In this document: piece after piece, positions 8,686 through 16,839 of the stretch
Position numbering within the stretch: position 1 is the stretch's first letter
Layout of the letters: every line of letters starts with the position of its first letter
Assembly: GCF_900143235.1 (NCBI RefSeq)
Contig: NZ_FRDF01000003.1
Location: forward strand, 40,001-104,000
DNA from: Erythrobacter sanguineus
GTDB lineage: Bacteria; Pseudomonadota; Alphaproteobacteria; Sphingomonadales; Sphingomonadaceae
Reading direction: 5' to 3'
Length of the DNA: 64,000 bases
Translations under genes and position numbers: made by a program
The notes under the pieces: generated by a model
The model's database searches: none
What the model saw: the letters and a program-made list of their open reading frames with translations, nothing else
What the model was told of the DNA's origin: nothing

Positions 8686-11132
8686 CGGCGGGACGCTCCT
8701 GCAATGGCCGCCCGGCGCGCGGCGGCAAGCGCGCCCAGCAATGCCGCGCGGTCATAGCGGTAGATGGTGGCGCTGCCTGCGGGCGCTGCGGGATGATCGC
8801 GCAGGCGGATAACCGGCCCCGCGGGCACGCGGCCCAGCGTCTCGGCGGCTTCGAAGACTTCATCGAACATGATCGCCACGACATCGGGATCGCCGCTGTT
8901 CTGCGGCACGATGGTGTATCCGGCCGAGGTCACGAGCGGCGCAAGGATGGTGCGGGCCCAGTCGCTTTCGGGCAGAGTGCAGCGCGGCCGCGCGCCGGGG
9001 GCGGCCTCGGGCGGTTCGCCGTGACGGGCGAAAACTTCATGCGCGTCGATCAGCGCGACCGGTTGGCCATCGATCAGCGTCATGGCCTCGACCAGCGGAT
9101 CTTCCGGCACCGGGATCAGCGGTGCGTACAGCACGATCGCATCCTCGACCTCGCGCACCGCATGCAGCAGTTCGCAGTCACCGTCCGACAGCCGCAGCAG
9201 CCGCAGCTTGTCGCCCGTGAGCGGGCCTTCGGGAAGGCCGATCAGCGGCAGGATCATCCCGTCGATGACCACGCGCGGACGGGCCGCAGAGCGATTGATG
9301 GCGGATAGCGGGGTGGTTTCGATGCGCTGCACCAGTTCCAGCCGCACAGCGCAGCGGCGTCCGGCGAAATCGGTGAACAGCATGGCCCGCAGCATAGCGG
9401 CGCCCGGAGCGGCGGCCTCGTCCTCGGCCGGCTGGAGCACGCGCGCCCGCCCGTCGGAAACCAGATCATGCTGCGCAGCAATATTGGTGACATCCAGCAG
9501 GAGCACCGGCTGGCCATCATCAAGCAGGGTCGATCCGGCATAAAGCCCGGATTTCATCACCGCAGGCGCCAGCGGCTTGACCACCAGATCGCCGTTGCTG
9601 TCGATGCGATCCACCGCCAGCGCGAACAGATCGCCGCTGGCCAGCCGCAGCAGCACCAGCGTCAGCTCACCCGCAGCGGTCTTTGTGCCTTGCAGGCCCA
9701 GCACGTCGGCCAGCATCAGGCAGGCAATGCGGTTGCCGCGGAAGGTGACCAGCGCGGCTTCGCCCATCCGGGTGAAATCCAGCGCGTCAGCGCTAGCCTG
9801 CACGATTTCCTCGACATAGCCCTGCGGGATCGCGAAGCGCTGCGCCCCGACCTCGACCGTAAGCCCGGCGATGATGCTGAGCGTCAGGGGGATCTGCATC
9901 GTGAACACGGTGCCTTGTCCGGGCTGGCTCGACACCTTGATGCTGCCGCCGACCCGTTCGAGATTCTGGCGCACCACGTCGAGCCCGACCCCGCGGCCCG
10001 AGACATTGCTGACGCTGTCGGCTGTCGAAAAGCCGGGTTCGAAGATCAGGTTCAGCAGCTTGTCGCGGCTCATTGCGCTGCGTTCGGCCGGGGATACAAG
10101 CCCGGTGGCGACCGCCTTGGCAGCGATCTTTTTCTCGTCCAGCCCGCGCCCGTCATCGCTGATCATGATGGCGATGGTGTTGCCTGACTGGCGCGCCGCA
10201 ATGGCAAGCAGGCCGATCTCGCGCTTGCCACTGGCGAGGCGGGCAGACGGCACCTCGATCCCGTGGTCGATGGCGTTGCGGATCAGGTGGGTGAGCGGAT
10301 CGCGGATGGTCTCGATCATCTCGCGGTCAAGCTCGACATCGCCGCCGTCGCAGTCGACCATCACCAGCTTGCCAAGATCGGCCGACAGATCGCGCACCAG
10401 CCGCGGCAGGGCGTTCAGCAAGGTCTCGATCCGCTGCATCCGCATCCGCGTGATCGCATCGCGCACGTCGGACAGGATCGCGGTGAGCCGTTCGAACGGC
10501 CCGTCAATGGTCGGCTGGTTGCCCGCCTGTCGCAGCCGGTGGGCCAGATCATTGCGCGCCAGCACCATGTCGGACACGCCGCTCATCACCCGGTCGAGCA
10601 GTTCCACCGGCAGGCGGATGGTGCGCTGGGCGGCGGCGATTTCGTTGCGGCGGGCGGGGGCAGCGGAATCCTCGGCGCGCTCCAGCAGGATGCTCGCAGG
10701 GGCGTGCAGGGGTGGTTCAGACCCCTCCTTGACCCCGTCCTGACCCCTGTTTGCCGATGTTTCACGTGGATCATTGACCGCCGCGATCAGTGCATCGTCA
10801 CCGTCTTCGGGCAATTCCTCGCCTGCCTCGATGGCATCGACCATCTGCGCAATCCGATCGATAATGGCGAGCACGGCGGACACCATCGCGGAATCGGGAT
10901 CGCGGCGTCCGGCGCGGCAATCGGCCAGCGCATCCTCGGCGGCGTGGCTCAGCGCGGCAAGGCGCGGGAAATCGAAGAACCCGCAATTGCCCTTCACCGT
11001 ATGGACAAAGCGGAAGATCGTATCGAGCCGCGCGCGATCAGCCGGATCGGCTTCCCAGGCGACGATCTCGCCGCTGGAAGCCTCCAGCATTTCGCGGGTC
11101 TCGGCGATGAATTCCGCCAGCAGATCATCCAT
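8682..11132 (-). CDS. cheA: Chemotaxis histidine kinase CheA
   Basis: 816 residues. The N-terminal HPt domain has the phospho-accepting His44 in FVHTVKGNCGF. After a linker without a recognisable P2 (CheY-binding) domain come the dimerisation helices (near TIRLPVELLDRVM) and the GHKL kinase domain, with N-box HLIRNAIDHGIE and the DDGRGLD loop. A CheW-like regulatory domain follows. The last roughly 250 residues look like a second CheW-like segment plus a degenerate receiver-like fold, longer than classical CheA. It is the first gene of the leftward operon; its promoter should lie within the 60 bases between 11133 and 11192 or further upstream. Confidence 0.95.
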   Translation of the reverse strand: MDDLLAEFIAETREMLEASSGEIVAWEADPADRARLDTIFRFVHTVKGNCGFFDFPRLAALSHAAEDALADCRAGRRDPDSAMVSAVLAIIDRIAQMVDAIEAGEELPEDGDDALIAAVNDPRETSANRGQDGVKEGSEPPLHAPASILLERAEDSAAPARRNEIAAAQRTIRLPVELLDRVMSGVSDMVLARNDLAHRLRQAGNQPTIDGPFERLTAILSDVRDAITRMRMQRIETLLNALPRLVRDLSADLGKLVMVDCDGGDVELDREMIETIRDPLTHLIRNAIDHGIEVPSARLASGKREIGLLAIAARQSGNTIAIMISDDGRGLDEKKIAAKAVATGLVSPAERSAMSRDKLLNLIFEPGFSTADSVSNVSGRGVGLDVVRQNLERVGGSIKVSSQPGQGTVFTMQIPLTLSIIAGLTVEVGAQRFAIPQGYVEEIVQASADALDFTRMGEAALVTFRGNRIACLMLADVLGLQGTKTAAGELTLVLLRLASGDLFALAVDRIDSNGDLVVKPLAPAVMKSGLYAGSTLLDDGQPVLLLDVTNIAAQHDLVSDGRARVLQPAEDEAAAPGAAMLRAMLFTDFAGRRCAVRLELVQRIETTPLSAINRSAARPRVVIDGMILPLIGLPEGPLTGDKLRLLRLSDGDCELLHAVREVEDAIVLYAPLIPVPEDPLVEAMTLIDGQPVALIDAHEVFARHGEPPEAAPGARPRCTLPESDWARTILAPLVTSAGYTIVPQNSGDPDVVAIMFDEVFEAAETLGRVPAGPVIRLRDHPAAPAGSATIYRYDRAALLGALAAARRAAIAGASRR
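10758..10773 (+). other. parS-like 16-mer inside cheA
   Basis: TGTTTCACGTGGATCA lies in the low-conservation linker of cheA. It differs by one base from the palindrome-type ParB site TGTTTCACGTGGAACA and by two from TGTTTCACGTGAAACA. One half-site (TGTTTCAC) is perfect. A chance match to a CACGTG core is possible. Confidence 0.35.
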
Positions 11133-11192
11133 GCGGTGCGCGCCCCTTGAACCGTGCAGGGGTCTGTATGCGGCAGGTTGGTTAATGAAGGC

Positions 11193-12560
11193 CTAGCGCG
11201 GGCGCGACTGGCCCTTATTGCGCGCGAAGATATACCGCACCAGCAGCACCGCGGAAACCGCGCCGAACAGGTTGGCGGCAAGTTCAGCAGTGTAGATCGC
11301 CGCGCTGCCCATGCTGCCTTGCAGCACCAGCGCCACCGGCAGCATCACCAGAAACACCCGCACCACCGACTGCACCAGCGCAAAGCTGGCCTTGTCGACC
11401 GCGTTCATGATGCCATTGCCGACGATCAGCAGCCCGAACCCGGCATAGCCCCATGCTGCGATTTCGAGATAGAGGGCGAATTCGCCGACCACCACCGGAT
11501 CATCGGTGAACAGCCGCGCAAAGCTTTCTCCGGCGAGCACCATGGCGACGGCGACAATCAGTCCCCACAGGATGCAGAACCCCGCCGCCCACAGCGCGGC
11601 CTCACGCGCGCGGCCATATTGGCGCGCGCCCCAGTTCTGGCCGACGATCGCCCCGATCGCGCCCGACAGCCCCAGCAGGGGCACGATCACGAAGCTTTGC
11701 AATCGCCCGGCCGCGCCGAAGCCCGCCACCGCTGCCTCACCCTCCAGCGCGACCAGCGCGGTCAGGATCGACAGGCCCAGCGGATTGATCGCGTTGGAGA
11801 AGGCAGCCGGAAGCCCGACGCGGATGATCGCCTTGGCCGGATCGACCAGGCTGCAATTGCGCAGCAAGCTGAAATCGAGCGGCAGGGCCGTCGTCCGCGT
11901 CAGCCACACTGCCACCGCCACGCCGATCGCCCAACCGGCCACAGTGGCATAGGCCGCGCCCGCCATGCCGTAGCCTTCGATGCCAAATGCGCCGGTGATC
12001 AGCAGCGGATCCAGCACCCAGTTGGCAGCCGCATAGGCAATGCTGACGGTGCTGGTGCGCCGCGCCTCCCCCTGTCCGCGCAGCACGCCGTTGAAGCCCA
12101 TGATGACCAGGATCAGCGGGAAGCCGATGGCATAGGGTTGCATATAATCGCGGATGATCGGCATCAGGTCAGCAGGCGCGTTCATCGCGGCGAAGATGTG
12201 ATCAAGCGCAAACCACAGCGCCAGCCCCAGCACGGCGCCGCATCCGGCCGCAAACACGATCCCGAAATTGGCCCGCCGCGCGGCGCGTTCGTGATCGCCT
12301 TCGCCCAGCGCCCGGGCGACCACCGAATTGATCCCGACCATGATGCCCACGCCGAGCGAGGTGATCGCCACCGAGACCGGGAAGATGAAGGAAATCGCCG
12401 CCAGCGCATCGCGGCCCAGCTGACCGATGAAATAGGCATCCACCAGCCCGATCGACATGATCGCGGCAACCCCGATCACCATCGGCAGCGTCTGGCTGAC
12501 GAGGTGCCCGGGGATGCTGCCGCTGACCAGTCTGGGAAGGCTTTGTTCGGGCGCGTTCAT
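11193..12560 (-). CDS. MATE family multidrug/sodium efflux transporter
   Basis: 455 residues from the ATG at 12560 (MNAPEQSLPRLVSGSIPGHL). Twelve hydrophobic segments lie in two similar halves of six, as in MATE exporters, with VGLVDAYFIGQLG-like start-of-bundle signatures in the first half and a VGQNWGARQYGRA motif in the second. It exports cationic compounds by Na+ or H+ exchange; the substrate cannot be assigned. The open frame upstream of 12560 is not membrane-like and was dropped. It is divergent from the aldolase-like gene. Confidence 0.88.
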   Translation of the reverse strand: MNAPEQSLPRLVSGSIPGHLVSQTLPMVIGVAAIMSIGLVDAYFIGQLGRDALAAISFIFPVSVAITSLGVGIMVGINSVVARALGEGDHERAARRANFGIVFAAGCGAVLGLALWFALDHIFAAMNAPADLMPIIRDYMQPYAIGFPLILVIMGFNGVLRGQGEARRTSTVSIAYAAANWVLDPLLITGAFGIEGYGMAGAAYATVAGWAIGVAVAVWLTRTTALPLDFSLLRNCSLVDPAKAIIRVGLPAAFSNAINPLGLSILTALVALEGEAAVAGFGAAGRLQSFVIVPLLGLSGAIGAIVGQNWGARQYGRAREAALWAAGFCILWGLIVAVAMVLAGESFARLFTDDPVVVGEFALYLEIAAWGYAGFGLLIVGNGIMNAVDKASFALVQSVVRVFLVMLPVALVLQGSMGSAAIYTAELAANLFGAVSAVLLVRYIFARNKGQSRPR

Positions 12561-12657
12561 CTGGTCGCAAGGCGTAGCGGGACAGCGTCTGGCTTGCAAA
12601 GCATTCCCTGCGCGTGCGATACAGCAGCCAAAGCGCAATGCGAAGAGAGGACACGTC

Positions 12658-13422
12658 ATGGCAACCCAGCTCAAGCCCGGAATCGAATGCAGCAAGGAAG
12701 AATGGCAGGCGCGTCTGGATCTGGCGGCGTGTTACCGGATTTTCGATCACCTCGGCTGGTCGGAATCGATCTACAACCACATCTCGCTGAAGGTGCCGGG
12801 GGAAGAAGATACCTTCCTCATCAACCCTTTCGGGCTGCTCTATTCCGAAGTCACCGCCAGCAATCTCGTCAAGATCGATGTCGAAGGCAATAATGTCGGC
12901 GGGTCGCCCTATATGGTGAACAAGGCGGGCTTCACCCAGCACGCCTATTTTCACAAGCATCTGGGCGAGCGCGCACAGGCGATCTGCCACGTGCACACCA
13001 CCGCGACGATGGCGGTCGCCAGTCACAAGGACGGCTTGCTGCCGACCAATTTCTATGCCTGCAATTTCCAGGGCCGGATCGGTTATCATGATTTCGAAGG
13101 CATCACCGTGCGACCCGAGGAAGGCGAACGGCTGGTGGAGAACCTTGGCGATCACACCATCCTGATGCTGCGCAACCACGGGCCTGTGGTGATGGACAAG
13201 ACCATCCAGGGCATGTTCGTGAAGATGTGGGCCTTGCAGCGCGCCTGCGAGATTCAGGTGGCGACGCTCAGCATGGGCAATCCCGCCGTCGTTCCGCAGG
13301 AAGTGGTCGACGTGCATCAGCGCGACCTGTCGGTGATGGCCGGGCAGGGTGGTGCGGGAATCTTCGATTTCGAAGCGTGGAAGCGCAAGGTCGACCGGGT
13401 CGATGATAGCTGGCGCCAGTAA
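12658..13422 (+). CDS. Class II aldolase/adducin family protein
   Basis: 254 residues starting at the ATG preceded by GAGAGG. The fold signature is intact: the metal ligands HVHTTA (two His) and LRNHGPVV (third His), plus YNHISLKVPG near the N-terminus. Family members are zinc-dependent aldolases or decarboxylases acting on small sugar phosphates or hydroxy acids, and many bacterial paralogues of this length have no assigned substrate. It is followed 31 bases later by the [2Fe-2S] protein gene in the same direction, so the two are probably co-transcribed. Confidence 0.9.
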   Translation: MATQLKPGIECSKEEWQARLDLAACYRIFDHLGWSESIYNHISLKVPGEEDTFLINPFGLLYSEVTASNLVKIDVEGNNVGGSPYMVNKAGFTQHAYFHKHLGERAQAICHVHTTATMAVASHKDGLLPTNFYACNFQGRIGYHDFEGITVRPEEGERLVENLGDHTILMLRNHGPVVMDKTIQGMFVKMWALQRACEIQVATLSMGNPAVVPQEVVDVHQRDLSVMAGQGGAGIFDFEAWKRKVDRVDDSWRQ

Positions 13423-13453
13423 GCTGCTTGCGGTCATCTGACAGGAACCATCA

Positions 13454-13999
13454 ATGTCGCGCATGACCGTCAACGAACGGCCCGTGGAATTCGATCTCGA
13501 TCCGCGCATGCCGCTGCTCTATGCGCTGCGCGAGGCGATGAACCTTACCGGCACCAAGGCCTGTGGCGGCGGCGAATGCGGCGGCGCGTGCATGGTGCTG
13601 GTCGATGGGGCGGCGCTCAGATCATGCCGCATCACCCTTGCCGAAGCGGAAGGCCGGATCATCACCACCATCGAGGGGCTTTCGCGCGATCGTTCGCACC
13701 CCGTCCAGCAGGCGATGGTGGCCGAACAGGCGATCCAGTGCGGTTACTGCACCCCCGGCATCGTCATCGCGGCGGCCGCGCTGATCCAGCGCAATCCCTC
13801 GCCGACGCTTGAGGAGATCGAAAGCGCGATCCCCAATATCTGCCGCTGCGGGGTCTATCCGCGGCTGGTGCGCGCGGTGCAACGGGCGGGCCGTGTGGCC
13901 CAGCGCCGCGAAAGCATCAGCGCGGCGCCCGCCCCCGGCATCAGCGCCGAAGATGCGGCCAAGGCCGTCCCCGCGCTGCGCGTGCCGGAGGTTGATTGA
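13454..13999 (+). CDS. [2Fe-2S] subunit of a xanthine/aldehyde dehydrogenase-type molybdoenzyme
   Basis: 181 residues with both iron-sulfur clusters of the small (IorA/CoxS-like) subunit. The plant-ferredoxin type cluster has cysteines in ACGGGECGGACMVLVDG and SCRIT. The four-helix cluster has cysteines in QCGYCTPGI and NICRCG. Such subunits pass electrons from a molybdopterin subunit to an acceptor. No large or FAD subunit is adjacent: the next gene is a convergent TonB receptor. The tail of about 30 residues (SAAPAPGISAEDAAKAV) is lineage-specific. Which large subunit it serves is unknown. Confidence 0.88.
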   Translation: MSRMTVNERPVEFDLDPRMPLLYALREAMNLTGTKACGGGECGGACMVLVDGAALRSCRITLAEAEGRIITTIEGLSRDRSHPVQQAMVAEQAIQCGYCTPGIVIAAAALIQRNPSPTLEEIESAIPNICRCGVYPRLVRAVQRAGRVAQRRESISAAPAPGISAEDAAKAVPALRVPEVD

Positions 14000-14039
14000 T
14001 CGGGTTGGCTAACACGACCGTCTGAACGCAAACGCCCCC

Positions 14040-16229
14040 TCAAAACCTCCCCGTGATCGTGAACCGCGCATGGAGCGGCGGGGCCACGGTCAGTTCGGCG
14101 GGCGAATGGGCATTGGGGAAATACAACTCGTCGAACAGGTTCTCGACATTGACCTGAACCCGCAGGTTTTCCGAAACGTCGTAAAACGCCGCGACATCGA
14201 CCCGTGCAAAGGCCGGCAGGGTCGCGGTGTTGGCATTGTCGGCAAAGCTTTCATCCTGCGCGGTCAGGCCGAGGCCGAAGCCCAATCGTTCGGTGGCGCG
14301 GAAATTGTTCCAGATCGAGAACATGTTTTCCGGCAATTCGCGCAAGCGCCGTCCGGTCGGCCCAGTGCGGCCCACCTGTTCGCCATCGAGATAGGAATAG
14401 CCCGCCGACAGGAACCACCAATCGGTCACCTGCCCTTGCAATTGCGCCTCGAAGCCGCGGATCTTGCTGTCGATCACGTCGAGCGTGTCGGGGTTTGCAT
14501 CCGAGACCTGCGGCGAGGACTGTTCGATCTGGAACACCGCCCCGGTCAGCGCGAGGCCAGGGAAAATGTCCCACTTGATACCGGCTTCGAGGTTCGAGAA
14601 GGTATCCGGATCAAGCGCATCGGCAGGCGGGTTGATATCGGCGAACTGGTCGCCCGAACGCGGCAGGAAGGTTTCCGAATAGCTGGTGTAGAGCGACAGG
14701 TTTTCCTGCGGCTTGACGATCAGGCCAAGGCGCGGGGTAATCTCCTCGTCCTTGCGGGTGCGCACCGCGCCGTTGCGGTTGTCGAGCACGGTGATTTCAA
14801 ACGAATCGAACCGCGCGCCGATCACCACGCGCAGCCAGTCGGCGATTTTCACCTCGTCCTGGATATAGGCCGAGAACACGGTGAGATCGGCCTCGGTATC
14901 GTCGTTGACTGCGGTGAACGGCCCGCGCGTGGTGCGCCCGTCGGCCAGCGTGCCGACCCCGCCGCGCAAGGGGAAGGGGCGCACCGCCGGGAAGAACTCG
15001 ATATCCGGGCGGCGGCCATCGGCCACTGCGGTATCGAACACCGGATTGAAGCGGTCATTATTGTTGCTGGTATCAATGAATTCCCCGCCGACGATCAGCG
15101 TGTGGCCGATGCTTCCCGTGGCGAATTCGCCGATCAGATTGCCTGACAACACGAGGTTCTGGCGCTGGGTGGTGTCGATATAGCCATCCATTGCGATAAT
15201 ATTGGTCGCTGCATCGTAGCCCGCCGGGAAGTAGTTCGAATAGACCTTGTCGTAATCGCCCCACAGAGCGGTGACATTGCCCTTGAGGCTGTCGGAGAAA
15301 GAGTGCTGCACCGTGCCGCGCAGCACATGCGCGGTGAAGGTGGTGAAGTTTTCCTCCGCATCGCCGAAGGTGACACGCCGCAGGCCGCGCACCGGATCGC
15401 CATTGGCATCGGTCGGGATGCCGCGATCGATGAAGCGTTCGTGATCGACATATTCGTAGGACAGGTCGATGGTGGTCTTGCCGCCGATTTCGGCGCGGAA
15501 GGTCGGGTTGAAGCCGATCTGTTCGCCATCGAACAGATCGCGGTGATTGTTCAGGCTTTCATAGGCCGCGTTGATCCGCAGCGCCGAATTCTCGCCGGTG
15601 GCGATATTGAGATCGGCCCAGATGTCGAACGCGCCGAAGGTGTCGACCGAGGCGCGATACCCGGTGAAGTTTTCTCCCACCACGCCTTTCTTGGTCACAC
15701 GGTTGAGGATGCCGCCGGTGCCGCCGCGCCCGAACAGCAGCGCATTGGGGCCGCGCAGGATTTCGACCTGTTCGAGATTGTAGAGCCCGCGGTAGTATTC
15801 CACGTCGTCGCGGGCACCGTCGACGAAGAAATCGGCGGTTGAGCGCACGCCGCGAAACACCACGGCATCGCGGTGGCCTTCGCCCTGCGAATTGGTGACG
15901 CCGGGCGTGTAAAGCACGATGTCGCCGATCGAATCAAAGCCCTGCTGGATGATCTGGTCGGCGGTGGTGATCGAAAGCGATTGCGGCACGTCGATGATCG
16001 GGGTGGGGGATTTCAGCGCGTTCAACTGGTTCGAATAGAGCACGTCGCCCGTGACGACGATATTCGATCCGCGGTCCCCCGTGTCGTCCGAACCTGCATT
16101 TTCAGCGGTCGCGCCAGCTTCAGCGGCGGAGCCAAGGGCGGTTTCAGCGGAAGCATTTTCGGCAAGTGCGGGGAAAGCGATGGTGGCGCAGCCCAGCAGC
16201 AGGGCGGTGCGCGCGAAAACGTGAATCAT
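14040..16229 (-). CDS. TonB-dependent siderophore receptor
   Basis: 729 residues with a signal peptide (MIHVFARTALLLGCATIAFPALA), then a plug domain. The plug carries IDVPQSLSITTADQIIQQ, FRGVRSTADFFVDGARDD and VEILRGPNALLFGRGGTGG, the pattern of the catecholate/hydroxamate siderophore receptor group. A 22-strand barrel follows, ending in FTITGRF with the terminal aromatic residue. It imports ferric siderophores across the outer membrane using TonB energy. An AT-rich palindrome lies 75 bases upstream of its start and may be an iron-regulated operator. Confidence 0.92.
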   Translation of the reverse strand: MIHVFARTALLLGCATIAFPALAENASAETALGSAAEAGATAENAGSDDTGDRGSNIVVTGDVLYSNQLNALKSPTPIIDVPQSLSITTADQIIQQGFDSIGDIVLYTPGVTNSQGEGHRDAVVFRGVRSTADFFVDGARDDVEYYRGLYNLEQVEILRGPNALLFGRGGTGGILNRVTKKGVVGENFTGYRASVDTFGAFDIWADLNIATGENSALRINAAYESLNNHRDLFDGEQIGFNPTFRAEIGGKTTIDLSYEYVDHERFIDRGIPTDANGDPVRGLRRVTFGDAEENFTTFTAHVLRGTVQHSFSDSLKGNVTALWGDYDKVYSNYFPAGYDAATNIIAMDGYIDTTQRQNLVLSGNLIGEFATGSIGHTLIVGGEFIDTSNNNDRFNPVFDTAVADGRRPDIEFFPAVRPFPLRGGVGTLADGRTTRGPFTAVNDDTEADLTVFSAYIQDEVKIADWLRVVIGARFDSFEITVLDNRNGAVRTRKDEEITPRLGLIVKPQENLSLYTSYSETFLPRSGDQFADINPPADALDPDTFSNLEAGIKWDIFPGLALTGAVFQIEQSSPQVSDANPDTLDVIDSKIRGFEAQLQGQVTDWWFLSAGYSYLDGEQVGRTGPTGRRLRELPENMFSIWNNFRATERLGFGLGLTAQDESFADNANTATLPAFARVDVAAFYDVSENLRVQVNVENLFDELYFPNAHSPAELTVAPPLHARFTITGRF

Positions 16230-16303
16230 GAAGGGCCTTTCTCGGATATGCGGGCGAGCTATTGCAACTTACTCGCATCTGCAAGTCTTTCGAGATGAGG
16301 CAA

Positions 16304-16317
16304 TTGATAATCATCAA
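16304..16317. promoter_or_regulatory. Candidate iron-responsive (Fur-like) operator
   Basis: TTGATAATCATCAA is a near-perfect palindrome (arms TTGAT and ATCAA) in the divergent region between the siderophore receptor and arsC. It resembles the core of Fur-type boxes (GATAAT/ATCATC). Nearby at 16263-16285 is another inverted pair, TTGCA and TGCAA. Assignment rests on sequence resemblance and on the receptor next door. Confidence 0.4.
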
Positions 16318-16382
16318 ACTGTGGCTTTTGGGTCGCGTGTGGCCTATCCGCGTTGCGGCCCGGCCACAGCAGGAGAGCGGCG

Positions 16383-16727
16383 ATGAAGGCGACCATCTGG
16401 CACAATCCCAAATGCGGCACGTCACGCAAGACGCTGGCGATATTGGAAAACCTTAGCGATATCGATCTGACCGTGGTGGAATATCTGAAAGACCCGCCAA
16501 GCGCCGAAACGCTCGCCCGGCTTTATCGCGCTGCCGGGATCACCCCGCAAGCCGGCCTGCGCCTGCGCGGCACCGATGCGGCGGAACGGGGGCTGCCTGA
16601 TGCCGACGATTCGGCCGTGCTGGCGGCGATGGCAGTCGATCCGATCCTGATCGAGCGCCCGCTGGTCGAAACCGAAAAGGGTGTGCGCCTGTGCCGCCCG
16701 CAGGACGTGGTGCTGGAGATTTTGTGA
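16383..16727 (+). CDS. arsC: Glutaredoxin-type arsenate reductase ArsC
   Basis: 114 residues from the ATG at 16383. The catalytic Cys is in IWHNPKCGTSRKTL, and the arginines that hold arsenate appear as LRLRGT and ERPLVE. The family reduces arsenate to arsenite with glutathione/glutaredoxin, although members without an ars operon may serve other thiol chemistry. No arsB, acr3 or arsR is nearby. A ten-codon upstream extension of the frame was not used because the family begins at this Met. Confidence 0.9.
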   Translation: MKATIWHNPKCGTSRKTLAILENLSDIDLTVVEYLKDPPSAETLARLYRAAGITPQAGLRLRGTDAAERGLPDADDSAVLAAMAVDPILIERPLVETEKGVRLCRPQDVVLEIL

Positions 16728-16803
16728 TTGGGGCACCCGCCTTCCGCAGGTGCGTCCGCTGCGCTGTTCCTTCGCTGCGCCACGGTCGCCCAGTCGGGCT
16801 TGC

Positions 16804-16818
16804 GGCGGCTGCGCCGCC
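16804..16818. terminator. Hairpin between convergent arsC and MFS genes
   Basis: GGCGGC-TGC-GCCGCC forms a six-pair GC stem with a three-base loop between the two convergent genes. There is no T-run, so it is at best a bidirectional transcription barrier. Confidence 0.35.
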
Positions 16819-16839
16819 GTCTGGTGCCAAGCTCGGGCC

